NCBI RefSeq assembly: GCF_024298865.1
Contig: NZ_CP101161.1
Span: 827,227 to 891,226 of the forward strand
DNA length: 64,000 bases
From: Halorarius halobius
Lineage (GTDB): Archaea > Halobacteriota > Halobacteria > Halobacteriales > Haloarculaceae
Reading direction: 5' to 3'
Under the pieces are notes generated by a model that saw nothing but the letters and a program-made list of their open reading frames with translations, was not told the origin of the DNA and ran no database searches. The position numbers were made by a program, and so were the translations under genes. This document shows, in pieces, positions 26,724-34,683 of this stretch (position 1 is its first letter; every line of letters starts with the position of its first letter).

Positions 26724-27443
26724 ATGGCCGTCGAGACGGGCGCCGCCCGGCGCGACGCGCTCCCGACCGAGGCGCTGGCCGACCGGGTGCCCGCCGCGGT
26801 CGTCGCCTGCGTCGCCCCCATCCTGCTGACCTCCGGGCTCATCGCCGTCTACGTCGCGGGCACGGGCGGCGGGGGCGAGCCCCCGCGGTGGGTCGTCGAC
26901 GCCTCCTACGGCGTCGCCGCGCTGGCCGTCTTCGCCGCGGTGGCGCGGGCGCTCGACGGCCGCGAGTGGACGGCCGCCGTCCGGTTCGAGCGCCCCGGCC
27001 GGTGGGAACTCCTCGGCGTCGTCGTCGGAGTCCCGGTCGGCGTCGCCGGCTACCTCGCGGGGTCGACGCTGGGCGAACTGCTCGGGTTCTCGACGCAGGG
27101 GATGGGCTACTCGCTCGGGGACCCGCTGACGCTCGCGGCCGTCGTGTTCGGTGGCATCGTCGTCGCGCCGTTCGTCGAGGAGGTGCTGTTCCGGGGGCTC
27201 CTGCTCGGGAGCCTGTTGGGCCGCGGCCTCTCCCCGGTCGTCGCCGGAGGGCTGTCGGTCGCGCTGTTCGCGGCCGTCCACGTCGTCGCGCTCGGCCCCG
27301 CCGGCGTGCTCGCCATCGCGGGGTGGGCCGTCGTCCCGACCGCCCTGCGCCTGCGGTTCGACAGCCTCACCGGCGCGTACCTCGTCCACCTCTGTAACAA
27401 CGTCTGGGCGTACGTCGTCGTGGTGGCGCTGGGTATCGCGTGA
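26724..27443 (+). CDS. CPBP family intramembrane metalloprotease
   Basis: Polytopic membrane protein of 239 residues from the CPBP (CAAX protease and bacteriocin-processing) family. About seven hydrophobic helices are seen. The catalytic motifs are EEVLFRG (Glu152, Glu153, Arg157), FAAVH with His186, and a late HLCNN motif. Family members cleave prenylated or other membrane peptides; the archaeal substrate is unknown. It is cotranscribed with the alpha/beta hydrolase gene via overlapping signals. Confidence 0.88.
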   Translation: MAVETGAARRDALPTEALADRVPAAVVACVAPILLTSGLIAVYVAGTGGGGEPPRWVVDASYGVAALAVFAAVARALDGREWTAAVRFERPGRWELLGVVVGVPVGVAGYLAGSTLGELLGFSTQGMGYSLGDPLTLAAVVFGGIVVAPFVEEVLFRGLLLGSLLGRGLSPVVAGGLSVALFAAVHVVALGPAGVLAIAGWAVVPTALRLRFDSLTGAYLVHLCNNVWAYVVVVALGIA

Positions 27444-27523
27444 AACCGACAACCCGGTGTTCATTTAATTGACCGTAGCACGCCGGGGACAGCCCGAAAC
27501 CCGTGGAGCGACAGGAACGGACG

Positions 27524-28012
27524 ATGACAGCCAACGCGCGAACCGTCGCGGTGACGCTCGTCCTCGCGTGCGTCGTCGCGCTGTCGGTCGTCGGCCCGGC
27601 GGCGGCCGCCGACGCCGACGAGCGCCGCAACGGCACACAGGGAAGCGTCGATGCGACCGTCGAGGCGACCGACACCGACGAGAACTCCACGCTACTCGTC
27701 GTCCAGTCCGTCGAGAGCGGGCAGGGCGGCGGCTGGATGGTCGTCGACTGCGAGGGGTCGCTCACCAGCGGCCAGCACGCCTGCGACAAGGGCGGCGGGC
27801 TGACCGCGGGGCCCCTCGGCGTCGACTACGAGGGGAACAACTACGCCAACCCGACGGGGCTGTACGGCGGCGGGGGCGACGAGGTGACGGTCAGCGTGCA
27901 GAACCGGAGCGCCACCGGCGAGTTCGACTGCACGCTCCGGACGGACACCCTGCCCGCGCCCTGCACGGTCAACGGGTCCTCCTCGGAGGGGCCCGGCGTG
28001 TCGCTCCCCTGA
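27524..28012 (+). CDS. Secreted haloarchaeal protein, unknown function
   Basis: Protein of 162 residues. A signal peptide (VAVTLVLACVVALSVVGPAA, cleavage near AAADA) precedes an acidic, glycine-rich mature part. Four cysteines (VVDCEG, HACDKG, EFDCTL and APCTVN) could form two disulfide bonds outside the cell. Asn-x-Ser/Thr sequons occur (NGT, NST, NRS, NGS). There is no C-terminal anchor or lipobox, so it may be released. The start MTANARTVAV at 27524 is chosen over a GTG seven codons upstream. Family name not certain. Confidence 0.7.
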   Translation: MTANARTVAVTLVLACVVALSVVGPAAAADADERRNGTQGSVDATVEATDTDENSTLLVVQSVESGQGGGWMVVDCEGSLTSGQHACDKGGGLTAGPLGVDYEGNNYANPTGLYGGGGDEVTVSVQNRSATGEFDCTLRTDTLPAPCTVNGSSSEGPGVSLP

Positions 28013-28051
28013 AACCGGAACGACGAAGCGCGGCCCGCGCCTGAATCGGGC

Positions 28052-28615
28052 ATGGAACTCGACCCGCCGGCGACGCTCCTTCTCGATTTCGACGGCGTCC
28101 TCTGCTGGCAACTCCCCCGTCTCTGCGAGCATCTCCACCGCGCGTACGGCGTCAGCGTCGCGCCCGCCGACATCACCGACTGGTCGTGGTCGGTGCCGGG
28201 CCACGACGTCCACGTCGGCGAGGTCATCGGCGACCTGATGGTCGAACGGCCGGAGTGGTTCCTCGACGGCGCCGAGCCGCTCCCCGGCGTCCGGGGCGGC
28301 ATGCACGCGCTCTCGGAGGCGGGCTACGACCTCCACGTCGCCACCCACCGCATCCCCGAGACGCACGACATCTCGCGGGCGTGGCTCGACCGCCACGACC
28401 TGCCGTACGACCGCTTCATCGAGGACGTCCCCCGCGACAAGGGCGCGCTCCCGGGCGACGCGCTGGTCGACGACTACCACGGCAACGTGGCGGACGCCCT
28501 CGACGCGGGGAAGGAAGGCGTGCTGTTCCGCCAGCCGTACTCGGAGCCGACCGCCTGCCCCGACGCCCGCGTCGTCGACTCGTGGCGCGACCTCCGGCGG
28601 CTGTTCGGCGTGTAG
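28052..28615 (+). CDS. HAD-superfamily phosphatase (5'-nucleotidase-like)
   Basis: HAD hydrolase of 187 residues. The nucleophile motif LLDFDGVLCW contains Asp12 and Asp14. The second motif is DLHVATHR, and the late acidic motif is DALVDDYHGNVADALDAGKE. The cap pattern and the length resemble the NT5C-type deoxyribonucleotidases. The phosphate substrate is not identifiable. The start at 28052 places motif I near the N-terminus as usual. Confidence 0.82.
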   Translation: MELDPPATLLLDFDGVLCWQLPRLCEHLHRAYGVSVAPADITDWSWSVPGHDVHVGEVIGDLMVERPEWFLDGAEPLPGVRGGMHALSEAGYDLHVATHRIPETHDISRAWLDRHDLPYDRFIEDVPRDKGALPGDALVDDYHGNVADALDAGKEGVLFRQPYSEPTACPDARVVDSWRDLRRLFGV

Positions 28616-28623
28616 TCGGCGCG

Positions 28624-28631
28624 TTACTATT
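28624..28631 (+). promoter_or_regulatory. TATA box of the gene at 28656
   Basis: TTACTATT in an otherwise GC-rich spacer, 25-32 bases before ATG 28656. The spacing predicts a leaderless transcript starting at the ATG. Confidence 0.6.
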
Positions 28632-28655
28632 GTCGTCTCGGCCCGTAGTGGGCGT

Positions 28656-29036
28656 ATGCCCGAGGAGTTGACCGACACCGAACGGGAGGCGCTTCACGCG
28701 CTGGAGTTGGGCGTCGAGCACGTCCACCGCGCGTTCGGGGCGCTCGTCGAGTGTCACCACGAGACGGGGCGGGCGATGGACCGGTTCGAGACGGCTCGCC
28801 GGAAACTGCGGGCGGCGGGTCACGACGAGTTCGCCGACAGACTACGGGACGACCTGCTTCCGCGGGGCGCCGTCGACGACCGCTGGACGTACGAACTCGT
28901 CGAGGCGTTCGACGACCAGATACGTGCCGACGCCGTCGACGTCGAGAAGCAGGTTCGCGAACGGCTCGCCGGCGGGGAGCGACACGTCACCGAGAAGGGC
29001 CAGAAGCGGGCGTGGCGGCGGCGCGCCGACCGTTAG
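28656..29036 (+). CDS. Conserved haloarchaeal helical protein, unknown
   Basis: Soluble protein of 126 residues, predicted all-helical and highly charged: TDTEREALHALELGVEHVHR, then VECHHETGRAMDRFETARRK and a basic C-terminus KGQKRAWRRRADR. Histidines and one cysteine cluster in the second helix (GVEHVHR...ECHHE), a possible metal site. It has its own leaderless-type promoter. It is convergent with livF, stops overlapping by four bases. I do not recognise the family. Confidence 0.7.
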   Translation: MPEELTDTEREALHALELGVEHVHRAFGALVECHHETGRAMDRFETARRKLRAAGHDEFADRLRDDLLPRGAVDDRWTYELVEAFDDQIRADAVDVEKQVRERLAGGERHVTEKGQKRAWRRRADR

Positions 29037-29887
29037 CCGCCGAGATACGACTCGCGGATGTAGTCGTCGCCGCGGAGTTCGTCGGGCGTCCCCTGCAGTT
29101 CGACCTCGCCGTTCTCGAGCAGGTACATCCGGTCGGCGTGTTTGAACGCGAACGTGACGTTCTGCTCGGTCAGGAGGATGGTGATGGGGTCTTCCTCCAT
29201 TATCTGTTCGATGCCGTCGCTGATGTCCTCGAGGATGACCGGCGCGAGGCCGATGGTCGGCTCGTCGAGGATGAGCAGGTCGGGGTCGCCCATCAGCGCA
29301 CGGCCGATGGCGAGCATCTGCTGTTCGCCGCCCGACATCGTGCGGGCGTTCTGGGTGCGCCGCTCGACGAGACGGGGGAACAGGTCGTACACGAAGTCGA
29401 GGCGTTCCTCGATGACGTCCTCCGCGCGTCGGTAGGCCCCGAGCTTCAGGTTCTCCTCGACGCTCATGAACCCGAACAGGTCACGCTCCTCCGTGCAGTG
29501 TATCATCCCCTGTTCGACCAGTTCGGTCTGGCCGACGTCGGCGACCTCCTGGCCACGATACGACGCGCTCCCGTCGTAGTCGATGAACCCCGAGACGGTG
29601 TTGGCGAACGTCGTCTTGCCCGCACCGTTCGGCCCGATGAGGCCGACTATCTCGTTCTCCTCGACGTGGAGGTCGATACCCCGGAGCGCCGTCACCTGCC
29701 CGTACGACACCCGGAGGCCCTCCGCGGTCAGCACCTCGCGGCTCCCCGTCGGCTCGGTCTGTCGGGTGGTCTCCTGCTGGTCGATGTCGGTCGCCGACTC
29801 GTCGGCCGTCTCCGTGTCGTCGGCCGTCTCCGCGTCGTCGGCTCCCTCGTCGTCGAAGAACCCCCCACCGTCGGAGTCCGTGCTCAT
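29033..29887 (-). CDS. livF: Branched-chain amino acid ABC transporter ATPase LivF
   Basis: ATP-binding subunit (284 residues) of a LIV/amide-type (HAAT) importer. After an unusual ~50-residue acidic N-terminal extension rich in Asp, Glu and Thr, the ATPase shows Walker A GPNGAGKTT (85-93), the signature MSGGEQQ and Walker B LLILDEPTIGLAP with the LivF-type switch LLTEQN. The gene overlaps livG by four bases (ATGA) and is the last gene of the J-H-M-G-F operon. The substrate could be branched-chain amino acids, amides or urea; sequence alone does not decide. Confidence 0.93.
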   Translation of the reverse strand: MSTDSDGGGFFDDEGADDAETADDTETADESATDIDQQETTRQTEPTGSREVLTAEGLRVSYGQVTALRGIDLHVEENEIVGLIGPNGAGKTTFANTVSGFIDYDGSASYRGQEVADVGQTELVEQGMIHCTEERDLFGFMSVEENLKLGAYRRAEDVIEERLDFVYDLFPRLVERRTQNARTMSGGEQQMLAIGRALMGDPDLLILDEPTIGLAPVILEDISDGIEQIMEEDPITILLTEQNVTFAFKHADRMYLLENGEVELQGTPDELRGDDYIRESYLGG

Positions 29888-30672
29888 ATGTCGTCACCTC
29901 CGAGATACGCCTCCTGCACCTCGGGGTCGTTCTTGATCTCCTCGGGCGTGCCGTCGGCGATCTTCGACCCGAACTGGATGACGAACGCGCGGTCGATCAG
30001 GGAGAGCAGTCCCCGCATGTTGTGGTCGACGACGATGAGCGTCATGCCGTGGTCCCGGAGCGACCGGAGCACGCTCGACAGCTCCTCCACCTCGTTCGAG
30101 GAGAGGCCGGCGAACGGCTCGTCCACGAGCAGGAGGTCCGGGTCGGTGGCGATGGCCCGCGCGAGTTCGAGCTTCAGCATGCCCGCGTGGGGGAGTTCGC
30201 CCGGCGTCTGCTCCAGTTGCTCGCCGAGGCCGACGCGCCGGCAGATCTCCTCGGCGAGCCGGCGCGTCCGGCCGCCGACCCCCGACAGCGTGAACAGTTC
30301 GTCCGGCGCCAGCGCGAGTTCGACGTTCCGGACGACCGTGCGGTCCTCGAGAGGGGCGAAGTCCTGGAACGTCCGGGACATCCCCCGTTTCACCATCTCG
30401 TGGGGTTCGAGCCCGGTGACGTCCTCGCCTTTGAACCAGACGGTGCCGTCGGTCGGTTTGTACGTGCCGGTCACGCAGTTGAACGTCGTCGACTTCCCGG
30501 CGCCGTTCGGGCCGATGAAGCCGAGTATCTCCTGTTCCTGCACGGCAAACGAGAGGTTGTCGACGGCCGTCAGCCCGCCGAACTGCTTCAGCAGGTCGTT
30601 GACGACCAGCACCCCGTCGTTCGGGCCGTACGTCGGGTCGGTCGTGGTGTCGGATTCGCTGTCAGTGCTCAT
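29884..30672 (-). CDS. livG: Branched-chain amino acid ABC transporter ATPase LivG
   Basis: Second ATPase subunit (262 residues). Walker A is GPNGAGKST (54-62); Walker B is LLLVDEPFAGLSSNEVEEL followed by the switch VDHNM, typical of LivG. The ABC signature is degenerate: GELPHAGMLKLELARA where LSxGxQ is expected, while LivF keeps MSGGEQQ. In an ABC dimer this predicts one consensus and one degenerate ATP site. It overlaps livM and livF by four bases each. Confidence 0.92.
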   Translation of the reverse strand: MSTDSESDTTTDPTYGPNDGVLVVNDLLKQFGGLTAVDNLSFAVQEQEILGFIGPNGAGKSTTFNCVTGTYKPTDGTVWFKGEDVTGLEPHEMVKRGMSRTFQDFAPLEDRTVVRNVELALAPDELFTLSGVGGRTRRLAEEICRRVGLGEQLEQTPGELPHAGMLKLELARAIATDPDLLLVDEPFAGLSSNEVEELSSVLRSLRDHGMTLIVVDHNMRGLLSLIDRAFVIQFGSKIADGTPEEIKNDPEVQEAYLGGDDI

Positions 30673-31961
30673 CTGTCGTCACCCCGGCTGTCGGGGTCGG
30701 TGAGTTCGTGAATCTCCGTCTGCAGTTCCTCGCGGTAGTTCTGGACGATTTCACCGATGTTCGTCTCCTCGAATTTCTCGGTTATCTCCGCGTCATCAAG
30801 GTCTTTTTCCCCGCGGTTGTACGCCAGCGCGAACCGGCCCGCCCGGATGCTCGCCGGCAGGACGCCGTCGGGCAGGAAGAACAGCACGAACATCGCGGCC
30901 ACGAGAAGCGGGAGCGGGTACAGCGACGCCACCGAAACCTCGACCAGCGGGATCATGACCCCTTCCATCGAGCCGATGGCTACCTCCGTCGCGGCGAACG
31001 TAATCGCCCCGACGACGGGGCCGACGATGGTCCCTGCGCCGCCCAGAATGGCCATGATGATGATGTTGATGGACAGCTGAATCGGGGAGCCGGCCTGTCC
31101 CGCGCCGCCGAGCAGGGGGCCGGGCTGGGCGATAGCCGCCGAGGAGTGGACCAGCGCCGCGCCGGCCAGGCCGCCGACCGTCCCCGAGAGGACGAACGCG
31201 AACAGCTTGAACTTCGACGGGTTGAGCCCCGCGGCGGCGACGGCGTCCTCGTCTTCGCGGATGGCGGTGAGCACGTCGCCCGCCGACGAGCGGGTGACGG
31301 CGAGCAACACGGCCAGTATCAGCCCGAACATCGCCAGCGCGAAGTAGTAGTCGTACAGTACCGCCTGCTGGAAGTCCGTCGTCGTCACCACCGCCGTCTC
31401 GGCCGTCGAGAACAGCCGCTGGGGGAGTCCCGACAGCCCGGAGGTGCCGCCGAGTCCCTCCGGCGCGATGGGGATGCCGAACACGACCAGCGAGTTGTTG
31501 AACAGGACGAGCATCTTCACGAAAATGACCGGCACGATGAGCGTGACCAGCGAGAGATACGGGCCACGGAGCCGGAGCGCCGGCAGGCCGACGAGCACGC
31601 CCGCGACGGCCGCGACTATCACGGCGAGCGGGATGGACGCGTACGCGGGGATCCCGTGTTGCATCTGGAGGACGGCGGAGCCGTAGCCCCCGACCGCGAA
31701 GAAGAACGCGTGGCCGAAGGAGAGCTGACCGGTGTACCCCGAGACCACGTCCCAGGACATGGCGAACATGATGAGGTACAGCAGGTTGATGAACGGCCCC
31801 ATCTGGTTCGGGTAGAAGAACCGCGGCAGGATAATGAAGCCGACCAGCCCGAGCAGGCCGATCTGGAACCGCAGGGGCATGTTGAGCGGGTTCAGCTTCC
31901 GTAACAGCGCCTGTCGCCGCTCCTCGTTCGTCGAGCGGCGGCGGATGGATTCGTTCGACAT
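30669..31961 (-). CDS. livM: Branched-chain amino acid ABC transporter permease LivM
   Basis: Membrane permease of 430 residues with about nine to ten helices, including SWDVVSGYTGQLSFGHAFFF and GLPALRLRGPYLSLVTL, both typical of LivM. The ATPase-coupling loop is AIREDEDAVAAAGLNPSKFK. The C-terminal ~60 residues are a charged cytoplasmic tail (EEKDLDDAEITEKFEE-like), longer than in bacterial relatives. Its start shares one base with the livH stop (TAATG) and its end overlaps livG. Confidence 0.92.
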   Translation of the reverse strand: MSNESIRRRSTNEERRQALLRKLNPLNMPLRFQIGLLGLVGFIILPRFFYPNQMGPFINLLYLIMFAMSWDVVSGYTGQLSFGHAFFFAVGGYGSAVLQMQHGIPAYASIPLAVIVAAVAGVLVGLPALRLRGPYLSLVTLIVPVIFVKMLVLFNNSLVVFGIPIAPEGLGGTSGLSGLPQRLFSTAETAVVTTTDFQQAVLYDYYFALAMFGLILAVLLAVTRSSAGDVLTAIREDEDAVAAAGLNPSKFKLFAFVLSGTVGGLAGAALVHSSAAIAQPGPLLGGAGQAGSPIQLSINIIIMAILGGAGTIVGPVVGAITFAATEVAIGSMEGVMIPLVEVSVASLYPLPLLVAAMFVLFFLPDGVLPASIRAGRFALAYNRGEKDLDDAEITEKFEETNIGEIVQNYREELQTEIHELTDPDSRGDDR

Positions 31962-32830
31962 TATTCAGCAGCCTCCCGGCCGAACAGGCCTTCCGGTTTG
32001 ACGAGCAGGAACGCGATGAGCAGCACGAGCGACGCCAGGCCGGTCAGTTTCGTACTGATGACCTGTGTCGTGAACGTTTCGACGAAGCCGATGACGTACG
32101 CCCCGACGACCGACCCGCGGATGGAGCCGAGGCCGCCGAGGATGACGATGGAGAACGCGAGGATGAGCGGGCTCGTTCCCATGTTCCAAGAGCCGGCCTG
32201 TTTCATCACGAGCAGGGTGCCCGCGAGCCCCGCGAACGCCGCCGCCATCACCCACACGTAGAGGTTCACCTTCTTCGACTCGACGCCGACGAGCGCCGCG
32301 CCCTTCTTCGTCATCGAGGTGGCCAGTATGGCCTGTCCCGTCTTCGTGCGGTTGACGAAGTAGAACACGCCGATGATGATGGTCCACGACAGGACGAAGA
32401 TGAACACGTCGATGTAGCGGATGCCCTGGCCGAGGAACGTCGTCCCGCCACCGATGAGCAGGTCGACAGTCAGGTCACCCGACGACACGAAGATGCGGAA
32501 GAAGTGGGCGATGGCGAACCCGATGACGAACGTCAGTATCGACAGCGTCACCGGCTGGTCCTCGATGAACTGGATGGCACCGAGATACATGACTGCACCG
32601 ACGGCTGCGGCCGCCAGGGTGCCGACGACCATCCCGACTATCACCGGGAGGCCCAGGCTGTTCGACACGAGGTACGTCCCTATCGCTCCGACGGTTATCA
32701 GTGCTCCGTGCGCGAAGTTCAGCACGCCACCGACCCCGAAGATGAGCGTGAAGCCGATGGCGATAAGCGCGTACAGGGCGCTGATCGTCGTCGCGTTGAT
32801 GATGACGTTGAGTATGTTCGTTTGCACCAT
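31961..32830 (-). CDS. livH: Branched-chain amino acid ABC transporter permease LivH
   Basis: Membrane permease of 289 residues with about eight helices. LivH features are present: ALYALIAIGFTLIFGVGGVL and NFAHGALITVG near the N-terminus, the coupling loop ATSMTKKGAALVGVESKKV, then LGGLGSIRGSVVGAYVIGFV, ending in VKPEGLFG. It starts three bases after the substrate-binding protein gene and is followed by livM with a one-base overlap. Confidence 0.93.
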   Translation of the reverse strand: MVQTNILNVIINATTISALYALIAIGFTLIFGVGGVLNFAHGALITVGAIGTYLVSNSLGLPVIVGMVVGTLAAAAVGAVMYLGAIQFIEDQPVTLSILTFVIGFAIAHFFRIFVSSGDLTVDLLIGGGTTFLGQGIRYIDVFIFVLSWTIIIGVFYFVNRTKTGQAILATSMTKKGAALVGVESKKVNLYVWVMAAAFAGLAGTLLVMKQAGSWNMGTSPLILAFSIVILGGLGSIRGSVVGAYVIGFVETFTTQVISTKLTGLASLVLLIAFLLVKPEGLFGREAAE

Positions 32831-32833
32831 GGT

Positions 32834-34279
32834 TTACTGGTTGGCTGGATGGTCGGAGGGGTAGTCGATCCAGTCGGGGTACGAGTAGTCGGCGGTCTTG
32901 TTCTGCTCCGGCGCGAAGGAGTGCATCACCCCGTAGTCCTCCCGTATCTCGGGGTCCGTCTGCCACTGCTGCCAGACCGGCACCCCGCTCTCCTTCATCG
33001 AGGTCCACTGCGGGTCGTGGGCGTACTTCGCGTCCTTCGGGGTGAACTGGAAGTCGGGGATGACGATGCCGTCGGAGAAGGTGAGCGACTCCATCGCGTT
33101 GACCATCTGGTCGGGCGACGGCTTCTGCGTGAGAGCCTCCTGTTTCACCCACGTCTCCATCGCGTGTGCGAACCCGCGGATTCCGTCGTAGGTGATGGGC
33201 CCGGAGTACACCGGGTAGGTAGGTCGATCCGAGTCCTCGTCGGTGAACCGCTTCCGGTAGCGCTTCATGAACGGCTGGGTCCGCGGCGTGTTCGTCGTCT
33301 GGGGCGTGATGGCGTTCATCGTGAACGTGTACTCGCACGCGCCGCCGACCTCGTCCCAGAAGGCGTACACCTGCGCGGGCACGGAGATACCGCCCATCTC
33401 GAAGCTCCGCTTCTGGTTGAACCACTGCTTGATGGAGGCGGTGCCGGTCAACGCCTGCGCGATGAGCGCGACGTCGGCGTCGGCCCGCTCCACCTCGTCC
33501 CAGATGGGCGTCCAGTTGGTCGTCCCCGAGGAGGTGCGCCGGACCTCCGTGTCGGACCCGCCCGTCGCGACCGGATTGACGTAGTCGCTGATGTTGCCGT
33601 CGAGCACGGACGCGAACGGGTCGAACGGCCCGATGTTCTCGATGAGCGGGGCGGCCTTCTCCCAGCCGAGCTGGTCGGCGTACAGGTTGAGGAACTCCAG
33701 TTCGGCCTTCGCCAGGTCGAAGGAGTTGATGGGCCCGGCCCGGAAGAAGTACTTGTACTTGTCGTACTGCTTGTTGACGACGCGCGACGGCTTCGGTCCC
33801 GCCGCGGCCGTACAGATGAGCGGGACCTCGTTCTGGGTCATCGGCTGGAAGCACGCCAGCGTGACCTGCGTTAGGAACGTGCCGAACGCGGCGTCGATGC
33901 CCTCCTCGCGGATGAGGTTCAGGAACACCTGGCTCGCGGTGCCGGGCGACGCCTCGGTGTTGCCGACCACGACCTCGACCTCCGCGCCCGCGATGCCGCC
34001 GTTCTTGTTCAGCTCCTCCGCGGCCAGTTTCGCACACCGGACCATCGACGTCCCGACGGGGAACGACTCCGGCGTCGGGGCGAGCACGCCGAGTTTGTAC
34101 GTCTGCCCCTTCAGCGGCTGGTCGCCCGACGGCGTCGCGTCGCCCGGCAACGCCGTCGGTGTCTCCTCCGTGGGGCGCTCTTTACAACCGGCCAGCGCCA
34201 CCCCCGCGGCGCCGGCCCCCGTGTACTTGAGCAGGTCGCGTCGGTCGACCCGCTGGTCGCTCGGTTTCTCGTCTGCCAT
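32834..34279 (-). CDS. livJ: ABC transporter substrate-binding lipoprotein (LivJ/urea-amide type)
   Basis: Periplasmic-type binding protein of 481 residues, exported folded by Tat and lipid-anchored: DRRDLLKYTGAGAAGVALAG followed by Cys32. A threonine/proline-rich linker follows. The mature part is type I periplasmic-binding (Leu/Ile/Val) fold: YKLGVLAPTPESFPVGTSM, LAAEELNKNGGIAGAEVEVV, later GPITYDGIRGFAHAMETWV. Length and sequence lean towards the larger amide/urea group of the family as much as towards LivJ. First gene of the operon; a TATA box lies 64-74 bases upstream. Confidence 0.9.
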   Translation of the reverse strand: MADEKPSDQRVDRRDLLKYTGAGAAGVALAGCKERPTEETPTALPGDATPSGDQPLKGQTYKLGVLAPTPESFPVGTSMVRCAKLAAEELNKNGGIAGAEVEVVVGNTEASPGTASQVFLNLIREEGIDAAFGTFLTQVTLACFQPMTQNEVPLICTAAAGPKPSRVVNKQYDKYKYFFRAGPINSFDLAKAELEFLNLYADQLGWEKAAPLIENIGPFDPFASVLDGNISDYVNPVATGGSDTEVRRTSSGTTNWTPIWDEVERADADVALIAQALTGTASIKQWFNQKRSFEMGGISVPAQVYAFWDEVGGACEYTFTMNAITPQTTNTPRTQPFMKRYRKRFTDEDSDRPTYPVYSGPITYDGIRGFAHAMETWVKQEALTQKPSPDQMVNAMESLTFSDGIVIPDFQFTPKDAKYAHDPQWTSMKESGVPVWQQWQTDPEIREDYGVMHSFAPEQNKTADYSYPDWIDYPSDHPANQ

Positions 34280-34683
34280 GCTTCAGGTGTGATGCTGTTT
34301 TTGCAGACCACCGGAATACTATTCTGCCGTGACGTTCCGGCGGTTTATAACCCGTGACAGCGTTTCACACATAAATCCGGGGAGCGTTCCGAGCGACGAG
34401 CCGACCGACCGCCCGGCGCGCGATGTCGAGATATCCACCGGACTGCGGGACGGCGGTGCCGGATGCCCCGTGGCGGCACCGCCTCACCGGCCCCCGGTGG
34501 GGACGCGGCCCCGCGGTGGTATATCTGACCGGCCAGCCCCGGATACGACGGCGCGTTTATCAGGAGGAGGCGGAAGTCGGCTCATAAACGAGCCGTTCAC
34601 TGCCCGGTCCGAGTATTTCAACCCCCACGTATTGCCCGCAGAGAGGTTACGGAGTGGCGACGTGTTCGGTACGGTGTGAACTC
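34280..34683. other. 404-bp structured spacer between livJ and the PGF-CTERM gene
   Basis: No convincing gene. It holds the livJ promoter (34343-34353). In the middle is a set of inverted repeats: GGCGGTGCC (34452-34460) with GGCACCGCC (34475-34483), and CACCGG (34485-34490) with CCGGTG (34494-34499). Nearer the rightward gene, CGGCTC-ATAAAC-GAGCCG (34578-34595) brackets a TATA-like core, and other AT-rich elements (GTTTAT, GTATTTCAA) follow. The centre could encode a small structured RNA. Confidence 0.6.
34343..34353 (-). promoter_or_regulatory. TATA box of the liv operon
   Basis: GGTTATAAACC on the minus strand, 64-74 bases before the livJ start at 34279. The clearest TATA box in the spacer; it implies a leader of roughly 40 bases. 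Confidence 0.7.

Noticed and set aside
34329..34679. 116-codon plus-strand ORF upstream of the first PGF-CTERM gene
   Set aside because: Poor third-position G/C, overlaps inverted repeats and promoter elements, no recognisable domain.
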